From Favolaschia claudopus (Eukaryota > Basidiomycota > Agaricomycetes > Agaricales > Mycenaceae), in NCBI GenBank assembly GCA_037176885.1, contig JAWWNJ010000088.1:434001-498000 (forward strand): 64,000 nt of DNA, read 5' to 3'. The first letter of the stretch is position 1. Every line of letters starts with the position of its first letter. The position numbers were made by a program, and so were the translations under genes. This document shows, in pieces, positions 35,647 to 48,034 of the stretch. The notes under the pieces are model-generated. The model saw only the letters and a list, made by a program, of their open reading frames with translations. It did not search any database and was not told the origin of the DNA.

Positions 35647-36034
35647 GAGCATGTTTGGATACACAATGAGTTAAATCCTATTGCTATTGTATTTCCTTAT
35701 ACAGTAATTTTATTGTGCAGTGAATTGTCGTGACAGAATTGTGACCTGTGACCCGCCCTGTGATCTGATGCGCATTTTACACCAACTTCAGGCGCGTTTG
35801 ACGAGGACAGGGTCTTTTGGGGCGGCAAAAGTGTGGCACACTTTCTACTGGTTACACACCTTATACACCTACGTTTTATGGCCCACCCACTCAAGCAAAA
35901 CCGAGGACAGATTCAACCATGTGTCACACAATTCACCATCAAGTCACGATGTGCTTGCTGTTGCGGACAATAAAATTACTGGATAAGGAAATACAATAGC
36001 AATAGGACAATTCATTGTGTATCCAAACAGGCTC
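35647..36034. mobile_element. Tourist/PIF-Harbinger-like MITE, 388 bp, TAA duplication
   Basis: Ends GAGCATGTTTGGATACACAA and TTGTGTATCCAAACAGGCTC are inverted copies. The inverted similarity extends about 69 bases to ...CAGTAATTTTATTG. TAA flanks both sides (35644-35646 and 36035-36037). Three-base TWA duplications and a GTTTGG terminal word are typical of PIF/Harbinger elements. Confidence 0.85.
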
Positions 36035-36037
36035 TAA

Positions 36038-37792
36038 GTAAGCCTAAATATCATAGTTAGTCCAATACAGCGTACAAATGATCAAGTAAGCAAGAGTTCC
36101 CTTGTAGACTGAATTATCTGCTCAAAAGAGCAAGCAATACCTCTGTAATGTGCCGAGATAGCCAGTGTTGACTGCAGTCGACCGAAAGGTAGACAAATAG
36201 AAAATGGTTCACTCCATTTGATGGATGACACTGTAGCAGATGAGAACAAAGAAAGCACAGCCCATTTTTGAGACGAAGTTTGTCAAATATTGAATTCAGA
36301 CAAATATTCCAGTCTCTTGAAGGTACAGTCAATGTCTCAGCGGGTAGATTCACAAAGATTTCGGTGACAACTCAGTATTTGGTTCATCTTCTATCACAGT
36401 GGAAATAATAAGATCTAGAAGCCAGTAAGAGCCCTGAGAGGAAAGGCACGTAGATACAGTGTAGAGCAAGTGTTATGGACTGCATCACAAGAAGGAATTG
36501 AGAGATCGAGCTCAAAGATACAGTCAGAGGTTGACAATGGAGGCAAATGCAGGCGACCCAAATGGGAAAGGCAGTGTAAAGCAGTACCCGGCCGCTCAAA
36601 AAGGGAGTTTGATCTGAGACATAACATTGTTCCCATGACCAGTGCTATGTCCCAAATCGTGGCATAACTCACCTCCAGACATACACTCAGGAAAAACCGT
36701 AGTTTAGGATCCCCTGAAATTCAAAGAAAAACTTTAAGTTTTAGCAACGAAATCAATTGAGCCAAAACTGTTATCGAAATGTCAAGTTCTGGAGGTACCA
36801 AAATTGGTCCCAAAACATTACGTTTTGGCAATGGTTTACGAAGATCCAAAACAATAAGATTGGGACGTACTTAAACGGCTCCCAAAACCATTGGTTCTGG
36901 GAGAGGTTTTGGTCACATCAAAACAATTAGTTTCGGCAACACTTTCGGCGGGGGTGCCGAAACTTTTGATTTTGGTGCTTCCAAAAGGACTTTTGGGCCG
37001 TCACTTTCGGCGGTGTTGCCGAAACTAATTGTTTCGATGTGACCAAAACCTCTATCTATCAGTAGCCATCGCACCTTCAACAGCCAAACGTTCCTATACT
37101 AAGGTTAGTTCTGTCCTGTGGGTCCAGGACTCAAGTGCATCATCGTCACATTGAAGTAAGATCCAGTGGCTTTATCAGCGATAGATGACCCACAGGTGTC
37201 ACAAACGTGGCTGAGAGTCTCTAAACATGCAGGGTGCTGAGAAATTTATTTCTCCGATGCCGCATGGAGAGCATGCAATTTGTTTATTTTGGAACTCAAA
37301 GCTGTGAGAATGTGACACCGCTGGGATGTATGTCAAATATTAAGTTGACTTCAGAAAATTCTTTTTGGACCAAACTTCACTACAAGTGTGTCATGAAAAC
37401 TCTGCTCACTTTTTCTTGACACTCTTGCTCCCAGCATGAGATTATCCTGGCTCACACCTCAAGGCATGCTGCATTCCAGGAGATTGTCCACAGCACTTAT
37501 GCATATCAATGCATGGGAAATTTTGTCTGAATATAGGTGCCTCATGGGCCTCATGTTCCACAGCCCTTATAGTGCTACAGGTAATTTATACAGTCACGGT
37601 TGCTCCCAGGCCTACTCCCACTTGTCTCTCACTATCATGGCTGAACTGGATACAGTGTATGTGCATTATATCAGGCTCCTTTCCAGAGCTGATTTCATCC
37701 CCATTACTCAATTAGAATCACCCTTGATGGTAAGCTCCTGTGAAGATTATTGGGATGAATTATATTGAGCTGCTTCCCTTACTCACAGAGCT
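36038..37792. other. Gene-poor stretch with an inverted repeat at 36903-37052
   Basis: GAGGTTTTGGTCACATC... (36903-36942) is mirrored by ...GATGTGACCAAAACCTC (37012-37052), about 40-base arms around a 70-base loop. The upstream 200 bases carry many CCAAAAC/GTTTTGG words. 37.2-37.8 kb may hold unresolved 5' exons of the following gene. Confidence 0.5.
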
Positions 37793-40700
37793 CTATGTCG
37801 AATCTCTGATCTACCCCCACGAGGACCTTCCAGATGGGATGAAGATGTTTGCTCAACTAATCATTGAAGACCATATCTGGTTGCAAGCATTGTTGGTGGA
37901 GCCAGAACCCAATGGAAACAGTTGGAAACTCAGAATTGATTACAAAATGTAAGTTATTTCAACGAACACTACAGAGTCATCCTTCATCATCTATCATCAG
38001 CCCACCACAAGCCTGCAGCTTCCAAGTCAACTTCTTACGACACAATGAAATGGAGGGAACCAGGCTGATTGGATATACAGTCATTCTAAAAGACACAATT
38101 CTAGCACTGGCAAAATTGAAAAGATGTACAGTGTCAGTCTTATGTGTATGATGCTCACTAACAGGTGCAATACAGCCTTTGAGCCTTTGCTCAATACTGT
38201 CAACTCTGATGGCCCCTCACTCAAACTGTGTGCCAGTTTCACAGTCTCTCTATCTCCAGCCTATGACATTCCAATACATCACGAGGCGTTTCAACAAGGT
38301 TGGACTGGTCATGATCATAACAGTGAGTTTCACTCAATGTCCAGCTCTCAATTTTTTTTTCTGATGAATCACGCAGTTACTTCTATTGAAAGCTCCACTC
38401 TGAGGCCAGACCTGAAGCAGGCCTACAACAATGCAATGCAGGAGCATTCCACCATAGATTCTCTGGAGATGCAGCTACTGCATGAAAGGATATTGTTGTG
38501 TTCTCAAGAGAGCCAGGACAGGGCACAATTGCTGAATATTTTGGGCGATATTGGCATAAAGAAATACAAGTCTGTGGGGTTTATCCACGATTTGAGCCAG
38601 ACAATCTCTGCCTATGCTGATGCTGTGCGGGACAATTCAACCAACCCAAACAACTTGGAATCACATGTCTTTCTTGCAGATCTGGGGACAGCACTGCTGA
38701 TACGTGTTGAGCGATTGGGGAGGCTGGAAGACATCATCAAAGCAGTTACAATGCTGCAACAGAGTGTGGATCTGATTCCTGATGGCCACCCACACAAACC
38801 TGCATGTCTCAACAACCTTGGTCTTGCTCTTTGTCACTGGTTTAAGCAGTGTGGAGACATTGCTGCTCTCAACCGCTCAGTCACTTGCCACCAAGCTGCT
38901 GTTGATCTGACTCCTGATGGCCACATAGACAAGCCTTCATGGTTGAACAACCTTGGCACTGCTCTTAGGGACCACTTTGGGCAGTGTGGAGACCTTGCTG
39001 ATCTCAACCGCTCAGTCACTTGCCATCAAGCTGCTGTTGATCTCACTCCAGATGGCCACAGAGACAAGCCTTCACGGCTGAACAACTTTGGTCTGGCTCT
39101 TAGTGACCGCTTTAAGCAGTGGGGAGAGCTTGCTGACCTGAACCGGTCCATCACTTGCCATCAAGCTGCTGCGGATATGACTCCTGATGGCCACACAGAC
39201 AGGCCGGCACAGCTAAACAACCTTGGTAGTCATCTTAGGGACAGGTTTGAGTACCTAGGAGACCTTGGTGATCTCAACAGCTCCATCACTTGTCATCAAG
39301 CTGCTGTTGATCTGACTCCTGATGGCCACATAGGCAAGCGTTCACAGCTGAACAACCTTGGTGTTGCTCTTAGTGACCGGTTTGAGCAGTGTGGAGACCT
39401 TGCTGATCTCAACTGCTCCATTGCTTACCATCAAGCTGCTGTTGATCTGACTCCTGATGGCCACATAGACAGGTCTTCACAGCTAAACAACCTTGGCACT
39501 GCTCTCAGTGCCCGCTTTGAGCAGTGTGGAGACCTTGCTGATCTCAACCGCTCAGTCACTTGCCATCAAGCCGCTGTTGATCTCACGCCTGATGGGCACA
39601 CACACAAGCCTTCACGGCTGCACAACCTTGGTAATTGTCTTAGTAAGCGGTTTGAGCAGTGTGGAGACCTCACTGATCTCAACTGCTCGATTACTTACCA
39701 TCAAGCTGCTGTTGATCTGACTCCTGATGGCCACAGAGACAAGTTTTCACAGCTAAACAACCTTGGCGCTGCTCTCGGTGACCGCTTTAAGCAGTGTGGA
39801 GACCTTGCTGATCTCAACCGCTCAGTCACTTGCCATCAAGCTGCGGTTGATCTGACTCCTGATGGCCACACAACTAAGCCTTCACAGCTAAACAACCTTG
39901 GTAATCGTCTTAGTGACCGGTTTCAGCAGCTGGGAGACCTCACTGATCTCAACTGCTTGATTACTTACCATCAAGCTGCTGTTGATCTGACTCCTGATGG
40001 CCACACATCCAAGCCTTCACGGCTGAACAACCTTGGCACTGCTCTTAGGAACCGTTTTGGGCAGTGTGGAGACCTTGTTGATCTGAACCGCTCCATCACT
40101 TGCTATCAAGCTGCTGTGGATATGACTCCTGATGGCCACACAGACAAGCCTTTATGGCTGAACAACCTGGGTGTTGCTGTTAGTGACCGGTTTGAGCAGT
40201 GTGGAGACCTCACTGATCTCAACAGCTCGATTACTTACCATCAAGCTGCTGTTGATCTGACTCCTGATGGCCACATAGGCAAGCTTTTACAGCTAGACAA
40301 CCTTGGTGGTACTCTTCGTTACCGCTTTAAGCAGTGTGGAGACCTTGCTGATCTCAACCGCTCCATCACTTGTCATCAAGCTGCTGTGGATATGACTCCT
40401 GATGGCCACACATCCAAGCCTTCATGGCTGAACAACCTTGGTGTTGCTCTTAGTGACCGGTTTGAGCAGTGTGGAGACCTTGCTGATCTCAACTGCTCCA
40501 TTGCTTACCATCAAGCTGCTGTTGATCTGACTCCTGATGGCCACATAGACAAGTCTTCACAGCTAAACAACCTTGGTGTTACTCTTCGGGCCCACTTTGA
40601 GCAGTGTGGAGATCTTGCTGATCTCGACCGCTCCATCGCTTACCATCAAGCTGCTGTTCATCTCACTGCAGATGACCATCCAGCTAAAGCACTACAATTG

Positions 40701-42480
40701 AACAATCTTGGCCGTGCCTTTTTCTCCCGCTACAATCTCTTGAACAGTGCCGAAGATTGTCAAAACCTCCTCCATTCTTATACTTTAGCTGCATGCTCAC
40801 CATCTGGTCCAGCCTCAGTCAGATTCCAAGCAGCAAGAATATGGGCTGAGGTTGCTCACAAACAACACCTCTCATCTGTGCTAAAAGCATATGCTACTGC
40901 CATTAGCCTTCTGCCTGAGTTAGCCTGGCTAGCATTGTCCATAGCAGATAGACATCAGCGTCTCTTACATGCTGGCACAGTTGTGAGAGATGCAGCAGCT
41001 GCTGCAATTGCAGCTGGTGATTTTCAGAAAGCAGTTGTGTGGCTTGAACAGGGGAGAAGCATAATCTGGGGTCAGTATCTCGGCCTTCGTACTCCTGTAG
41101 ATGTTCTGAACCAGAGCCATCCCAAGCTGGCTAAACTGCTTATCTCATTGTCCAAAATGTTGGAAACTGCTGGAACTAAAACAGGTTTAATCATTGGATC
41201 ATCTGCTGGATCCCAAGCAGCTACTGCTGTCCAGAAAAACTTCCATGCAATTGTTCTACAAAGAAGAAAACTTCTTGACCAGATCAGGCAGCAGCCAGGG
41301 TTTGAACAGTTTTTATTACCAAGGCCCATAGCACAGCTTTCTCATGCTGCACAATCTGGCCCAGTAGTCATCCTAAACATGAGTCAGTATGACTGCAATG
41401 GCCTCATTCTCCTCCCAGAGCTTGAAGGAGAAGTGATCCATCTGCGACTAGACAACTTTACACTGCAAGAATCTCAAGTATTGGTTAAATGTCTAGCTTC
41501 AATTGTAGGAACTATGGGGCGTGCTGAGAGGTTGCTGGGTTCTCCTGAGGGAAATTTGACTCCAAGTGAATTGTTTTCCTACATACTATCGAGGCTGTGG
41601 ATCAAGATTGTACAACCCATCCTAGGCGTAATGGCAATAAATGTGAGTGATTTAGTTACAGTTCTTATTGGTTGTTTTCATGCCATTCTAGAGCCCAACC
41701 CATAATCCTGGACGTCTTTGGTGGTGCCCTACTGGACCTTTGGCATTTCTTCCTATCCATGCTGCTGGGCTATATGGTAAAGACCAAGCATTTGGCTCAA
41801 AACTATCAGATTATGTCATCTCATCATACACACCTTCGTTGGCTGCTTTGATTGAGGGTCATCGCCTGAGATCTGCACCACAGACAGAACTGCAGCTTCT
41901 TGCTGTGAGCCAGCCCTCAGCCAATGGGCAGACCCACATTCCTGGGACTCAAGAAGAAGTCAAATATATTCAGCAGGAAGCGCATGGGAAACTGCATGTC
42001 CTACACCTTGATGAATGGACTGCTACCCCAGAAAATGTTCAAGAAGGCATGAAAGTCTTCAGATGGGTGCATTTTGCATGCCATGGTCTGCAGCATCCCA
42101 CACCAACTGAAAGTGCCCTTCTACTGGCTGGAAGTTCCCGCTTGACCCTCTCTGACATTATTCAGTTGGAACTTCCAAATGCAGACCTTGCATTTCTTTC
42201 TGCATGTGAAACTGCTACAGGTTCTAATGAGCTTCAAGATGAGGCAGTTCATCTGACTGCTGGCATGTTACTAGCTGGCTATCGCAGTGTCATTGGTACA
42301 ATGTGGACAATTCAGGACAATGATGCACCGCAAGTTGCTAGAGATGTATATGCTTATCTACTACAAACATCACCAGATCCAAGGCAATCAGCCAAAGCAC
42401 TTCACCTGGCTGTTCAGAACCTTCAGAACCAGGGCAAACCATTTTTGCATTGGGTGCCCTTTGTGCATTTTGGGGTATGA
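37793..42480 (+). CDS. C2-like / TPR / CHAT-domain protein (5' end unresolved)
   Basis: CHAT domains are caspase/separase-like cysteine peptidases fused to TPRs. After C2-like exons (LYVESLIYPHEDL; IIEDHIWLQALLVEPEPNG), two more introns lead to a long exon (about 38.36-41.64 kb) with an introductory helical region and some 14-15 TPR units beginning LNNLG. An intron at 41644-41690 joins MAIN to SPTHNPGRLWWCPTGPLAFLPIHAAG. The peptidase shows WVHFACHGLQ (catalytic His, near 42.08 kb) and LAFLSACETATG (catalytic Cys, near 42.20 kb), then VIGTMWTIQDNDAP and the terminal WVPFVHFGV; TGA 42478-42480. Both catalytic residues are present, so it is probably active. In prokaryotes TPR-CHAT proteins act in defence; the fungal role is unknown. 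Exons before 37793 could not be joined. Confidence 0.85.
38814..40750 (+). repeat. 135-bp coding repeat, ~14 units (TPR array)
   Basis: Each unit encodes 45 residues: LNNLGxALxxRF, QCGDLADLNRS, TCHQAAVDLTPDGH and a K/P/S spacer. The same words recur every 135 bases (for example CTCCTGATGG at 38911 and CTCCAGATGG at 39046). Nucleotide identity between units is high even at third positions, which implies recent expansion or gene conversion. Confidence 0.9.
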
Positions 42481-43488
42481 GTCGAGGGGCATGGAAGTTC
42501 AGGTAGCTTATGTAATACTTGGTTCTTCTTGTGATGTTGTTTACTTGGTTGTTCATACCAGTTTGCCTATCAGGCCCAGTGTCATGGTGATAGACCCGGT
42601 ATTGGGCCAGGGCTGAATTCCCGCTACCTTTAGGTAAGGGTCTTAGGGCGCCCTAAATTTACCTGTCGCAGTAAATCACAAAATGTCAAAACTGATCACG
42701 TAGTTCGGGGTCTGGACCACCTCTCGATTCTTCTAGACCTGCGGCCCGATTTGCCGCAGGACTCACCTCGCCACGTCACTCCTTTTTGCTTCCTCCCACC
42801 ATCCTTGCCACCATCTCCCCCCTCTTCGCAAGTCCCCCCCCTCGTCGTCCCGTGCCTCGGTCCTCCCAAAGTCCTACGTACAGTATCGTCAAAGTACCTC
42901 AAACTGCTCTGTCCCTTCCAAGCTTCTCTGAATCTGCTCTCGTCTTCATCCTTTGGGTCTCAAGCTCGGCAAGATGTGCAAGTGTCGTGTCCTCAATCTG
43001 TTAGGCGAGCGTCGTCAAGCTTCCCCGCAAGTGCTATCAAAATCCACCCATTCTCATATACAAGCCTCCATACACAAGTTCCCAAAAGTCCCCGTATTCG
43101 TCAAATCCCTCTCATCTACTCAAGTCAAGACCGACTCTTCAAGTCAATCACTCCACCTCAAACCTCCTTCAATTACTGCCTGCCGACATGCTTGTGTGTC
43201 TGTTCTTCAAGTTATGTTCACCGTGTGCGATGGGATTTAATCAAAATTTAATGGGATGCGAGTCGTGCGGTGTGTTTCTCTTTTAAATCAATTCCTGATG
43301 TTCACTTGATAACGACATCTCAGGTCTCGACAGCCCCGCCAACGTCCATTTCCGTGCACCCAGTACTTAACTCAGCTTTACAGGTTCCCGCTGGTGCATG
43401 CACACAGGCAGGTCCTTATACACATTGCATCAATGTATATGTCTATATGTCTCTATAAAGTGTTCATCGTTGTTTCCTATATACGCGC
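42481..43488. other. Intergenic left flank of the retrotransposon
   Basis: CT-rich on the plus strand. A 166-codon open frame at 42751-43251 is Ser/Pro-rich and unsupported. It ends ...TATACGCGC against the LTR. Confidence 0.45.
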
Positions 43489-45285
43489 TGTAACGCTGAC
43501 ACTTGAATATATCAACTGAAGTGCTAAATATAGCGCAGCAGAGAATCTACCACCAAAATATATATATAACACAATCAACCAACACACACAACACTACAAC
43601 ACAAATATCTCCACAAGATACACTCAAATGTCTCTCGAAGAGTTCGTGGGGTTCGATCCGAAATCCAGATGTCACAGTGACGAGGATATAAGTCGACTTG
43701 CAAGTAAGAACCTTGCACAAAACACGCTCTCACACACCGTAGATGGAAGTGATTCCGTCCGCGGACCTTTCCTAAAAATAGGAACTATAAACGGTAGGAT
43801 ACAAGATACCCAACGCAGTTGAATATCAGGGCGAGATTGAAACAATGGCCACAGACAGTCTCCGCGGCAGAATGCACAATTCTTATAGCGCCAGTTACGC
43901 TACAGACCTGAACCTCCAAATTCCAGGAACCTTTGACACTCCTTTATATAGCACGAGCCTTTCAGACGAGGACTAATCAGATCTCTTCCGGTTATGCGCC
44001 AGCAGTCCCAACGCAATGCTTCAGCAGATGGACAGTTCCACTCTTCCTCAGACTCAGGGAGATACTAGTTCACTCTCGAGCACACGTATCTTCACAATGA
44101 GATAGGCAGTCCGCGGGCAGTAGAGGCAGGCAGTTCCTTACACACTAAGGCCACGACAAAGCTACTCGAAAGCAAAGCCTCCGCGGGTGAACACTCTCGA
44201 AACGATGCTTAGATTCACACTTGAACTGAACTTCAACACAATTTCTATTAAGACAAACGAGTAGACAATATCTTTATATATGCCTCTACGTTGCTGCCTG
44301 AGTTCACCAACGCTGTCCAGTAGACTGAGCGCGATGTCCTCCAGCTCAACGAGAAATACAGGTCCTTTTATACTAATGCCAAGAAATACATCACATAAAT
44401 AGTACAGAGTAAGCAATGTCGATCCAATTGAGTAGAGAGATGGTATATTGGTATTTGGGTGTCCCGGAGGACCTTCGGCAGCCTCTTGGCTTGTCGATCC
44501 AACGGTAGAAAGTCAGCAATTATGACTCCCACGGTTGAATCACTGAATTGCGGAAGCCCGCGGAACACCATCATTGGTGATCCCGTCAATCCGTCACTGG
44601 CGGCAACCCTTCCGGTGGTGCCATCAACGCCTCTAATAACTCCTAAGACTATTCTTGGGACATTCCAATTCACTTGCAATATCACGGACTCGTCTGTTGT
44701 CCAATTTATCAAGCCACCAAGTCATCCGCGCTGACTCCAATATAGAAATAGATTTCTAATGAAGTTGCCGCACTTGTTCGGCTTCAGCATCACATCATCA
44801 TCACTCCTGTCAAAGACCTCATGTCTTGCCATAACTCTGCCTTCTGATCCTAGCACCGGCATCTCCTGTATGAGATCCCTTTCCGCTGTTCCAGCCGTCT
44901 ATTTATAGTCGGCAGCCCGCGGCATCTGTCTCTTGACTGATGTTGACTCTGATAGCCCCCGCGGCACCTCCTACATCCTTGTAGACCTTCGTCTAAGTCC
45001 GTAGTACACAAGTACTTGACTCTTCGTCACTCTTCTGAGGGTTCTGTTATGGAACAGATCCATAGTACTGCAGTAGGCTATTATTATAATGCCTGTCTCC
45101 TGTGATGGGTTTTACGGTCAACAGCTCGGAGCTCACTTTGACCCTCCTTAGTGTCACCAACAGAGGTACTGACTTCCTATTGATAGTCGAGTAAGACTAT
45201 AGTCGTGGCAGGTAGTTGGGTTGTTTAGGGCCGCACTTGACTTAAAATAGCCAGATATAACGCACAAAAATGGCCAGTCGTTACA
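43489..45285 (-). repeat. LTR (3' LTR in element orientation)
   Basis: 1,797 bp, with TGTAAC/GTTACA ends. By eye only one difference from the other LTR was noticed (GTGGCAGG here, GTGGCGGG there, near 45210/61338). Contains seven CCGCGG palindromes (43759, 43862, 44111, 44181, 44558, 44917, 44959). Open frames inside it are duplicated in the other LTR and look non-coding. Confidence 0.97.
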
Positions 45286-45298
45286 TCTCCCCTTCACT
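45286..45298 (-). other. Polypurine tract
   Basis: On the element's coding strand AGTGAAGGGGAGA directly precedes the 3' LTR start TGTAAC, the usual primer for plus-strand synthesis. Confidence 0.85.
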
Positions 45299-46120
45299 AA
45301 ATCTAGACCGTCCCCGGTCTATAGCCTGCACCAAAATCCGTGCTTATTTTTGGCTTTAAATCTAGTGGACCGCAAGGATGACAACTCCCGCGGACGTCTA
45401 TTTTTAGACCAACTGCAAACTACTTTTCTGTCCCTTTTTCCTCGAGCGACTTGTTTTTTAGTCAAGTCCTCCTGCACTACTCGCTAAGACGTTCCGTCTG
45501 TTAATTTAGACAGTTGCTTCCGCGGACGCCAATCATTACGGCATATGACGTCATTGACACTTTCTGTCTGAAATTTTTCGGACAGGGGTTTTTCACCTCT
45601 TTTCCTTAAATTTTTCGACTCGGTCAAATTTTCGCCGTCCTGGACTTCGCCAACCCTAATCCTAAGTGTGTTTGCACTTCCGCTTTATCTAATCTGTACC
45701 TCCGACTTATCATTCGCCGCGGCCGCCTCTGCCCTGGCAATCAGCCCTAGGTTCTTCATCAAACCTTAATACTTGGCTTCTAATTACTGCGGCTGCGCCC
45801 TAGATTAACTTCCGTCTTCTATTCTTCCTTGAAGGTGAGTCACTGAGTATTCAATTCAGTCCTCTGAAGGCGTGGCGACTTAGAGAAAATTTCTCTAAGT
45901 CCGCTTTCCCTTATAGTTTGGGTGGGTGCGAGTTTTAGCGCCCACTTCTTCCTTCCCTTCCACCACCACACACAGTGTCTTACACCCTGTGGCTACTCCT
46001 TGGTTTTCTAACTGGCCTTTCGACGCGCTCCTCGACGCCTACGTCGCCGAGTAGCCCTCTACTTGGATTCTCTCTGCACCTCGTCTTTCACCTACACCCA
46101 CTGGTGCTCGTCGCCGGTTG
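45299..46120. other. Element-internal non-coding region upstream of accessory gene 1
   Basis: No open gene; contains CCGCGG at 45388, 45520 and 45717 and probably the promoter of the next gene. Confidence 0.5.
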
Positions 46121-48034
46121 ATGCCCGTTAAGAAGGGTACCACTGAACCCACTCGTCACTCTACCCGCAAGATCACCATGGCCTCTACTAAGCGTCCGCG
46201 CAAGACTAAAGCCGGTGCTAAAGTGGGCCCTGGCCGTTCCTCCGTCGTCGTCCCCAAGGACGTCGAGCCAGACCTTCCCAAATCAGAAGAGTCAGCGGCG
46301 TCGACCCCAGAGCCTCCCGCGCCTTCTTCCTCTCGCAAAATCAAGTCTCCACCCGCGGAGGAGCCTGTCGTCGTTGCTGCTGGGCCGTCGATTCGTTCAG
46401 CGCTGTTTGAACCGCCGCCGCAGATCCCTTCGGACGATCCCTCTGCTGCCTTCTGGGCTCCATTCGACAATTCTTTCGCGCGCGACCTGATTCCGCTTTT
46501 TATCCACAAGCCGCCGCCGCCGCCGGTCGAGCAGCTCCGTAGCTTAGCATTGTTGACACCAGTCCTCGTGCGTGTCTTTTTCCTTCTCTTCTTTTAATCC
46601 AATACTTATTGTTCTTTTAGACCCCTTATCGTCGCGAACACCCCAACATTCCGTTGAACGTCGAGGCCTTCCTGTGGGCCCTCGCTCGCGCTGCTCGTCA
46701 CATCGCCAAGACTATTCCCGACGTCGACGCAGCGGAGGAGTTGATCGCACTCTACCGCGATCTTCGTCCCTCAGCCGAAATCCAGGACACCATCCTCGCC
46801 GCGGACCCGCTAGGCAAGCATTACGGTGCGGGGTTCTGCGTCCCCACCATCGTCACTGTTCCTACACGAAAGCCTCGCGCTCCCGTTTTCTCCGATAGCG
46901 AAGATTCAGACAGCGAGGAGCCACCTGCCAAGCGTCCGCGCATGGCCATCTCTCCTTCGCCTGAACGCTCGCCGACCCCTGCTCCTGGGCCCGAGCGTTC
47001 TATGACCCCGATGGGTCCCGTCTTCGACATTACCACGCGCGCCGAGTTGATTAACATGTTTTTTGATATTCCCGAGACGGGTAAGTCTGCGGCTTCTCCA
47101 CGCTCGTCGCCTACCGTATCTCATTCTCTTTACTTCTTTCATTTCAGGTATGCCTTCCCCAGCGCACATGAAGATTCCCACGTCCTACGTTCAAACGTCT
47201 CTTGTTCCACCAATGCTTTCCAAGATCGCCTTCCCCTGCCTCAACTGCGTGCTCAACTACGCTGAGTGCAGGCCCGTCGGCGGACGTTCTTCTGTTTGCG
47301 TTCGTTGCGCGGATCGCAAACACCAGTGTTCCCACAACTGGACGCCTCTGGAATTCAAACGGTTCGCCGAATGTATGCGACCTTTCATCGCCGTAGCTCC
47401 TCACACTATTGCCTCTGCACTTCAACGTCTTGTGCAGGCATACGAGGATGCCCAGTTCACGAGCTTCGCCCACGTCCGCGCGCTCAATAACCTCCGCTTG
47501 CAGGCGCAAGACTCCGCCCTCACGATCTCCGGTGCCGAGCGCTCCCTCGCCGTCGAGCAGTTCAACGACTTCTTTGTGGATAAAGAAGGCGCGGACTTGG
47601 CTCGCGACTTTGTGGCGCACGTCTTGTCGAAGAAGCCGTTTTACGAGCTGGAGCGGGACTTCGTCGCCCACGAGGCTACTTCAAGCGCGATCCCAGTGAC
47701 GAATGCTGCGGGCGAGGTAGAGAGCTATACTTATCAGCCCAAGTTCTCCGCTCGCATCATCCCCGACTTAGATCTCAAAGGCGTTTTGAAGACTGTGGAC
47801 CCTCAACTCGGCCCTGTTGCTTCTTTCGACGACCTTTCTGCCGCGGGGCCTTCTTCTTCCAAGCTTGCCCCTACAACTTCTACACCTGCGGCTCCACCGT
47901 CCACTCCTCTTCCTTCGTTTGGTCCTGCCCCTTTGTTGGAGTCCCCTACTCCCAGTTCATCAAAGGCGCGCAAAGGCAAGGGAGTTGAGACACCGTCCAA
48001 GGCGGAGAAGGGCAAGCAGGTTGATCGCGGATGA
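46121..48034 (+). CDS. Accessory gene 1 of the retrotransposon: Zn2Cys6-like protein, 597 aa
   Basis: Three exons, 46121-46567, 46621-47080 and 47148-48034, joined in phase across 53- and 67-base introns (GTGCGT...TTTTAG; GTAAGT...TTTCAG). The N-terminus is basic (TKRPRKTKAG) and Pro/Ser-rich. A helical segment (FLWALARAARHIAKTIPDV) is followed by a second NLS-like cluster (PPAKRPRM). From about 47232 lies a six-cysteine module spaced C-x2-C-x6-C-x9-C-x2-C-x6-C (CLNC...C...CVRC...C), which fits the Gal4-type binuclear zinc cluster, although the usual basic residues between the first cysteines are missing. The C-terminus is Ser/Pro/Lys-rich. Nuclear DNA or chromatin binding is inferred. It is transcribed opposite to gag-pol. 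Confidence 0.8.

Noticed and set aside
38814..40750. 135-bp repeats as a minisatellite or CRISPR
   Set aside because: Continuous open frame encoding TPR units; coding repeat.
42751..43251. Ser/Pro-rich 166-codon open frame
   Set aside because: Composition follows CT-rich DNA; no splice sites or family features.
43503..44734. Open frames inside the left LTR (62-114 codons)
   Set aside because: Exactly repeated in the other LTR and without protein features; LTR sequence.
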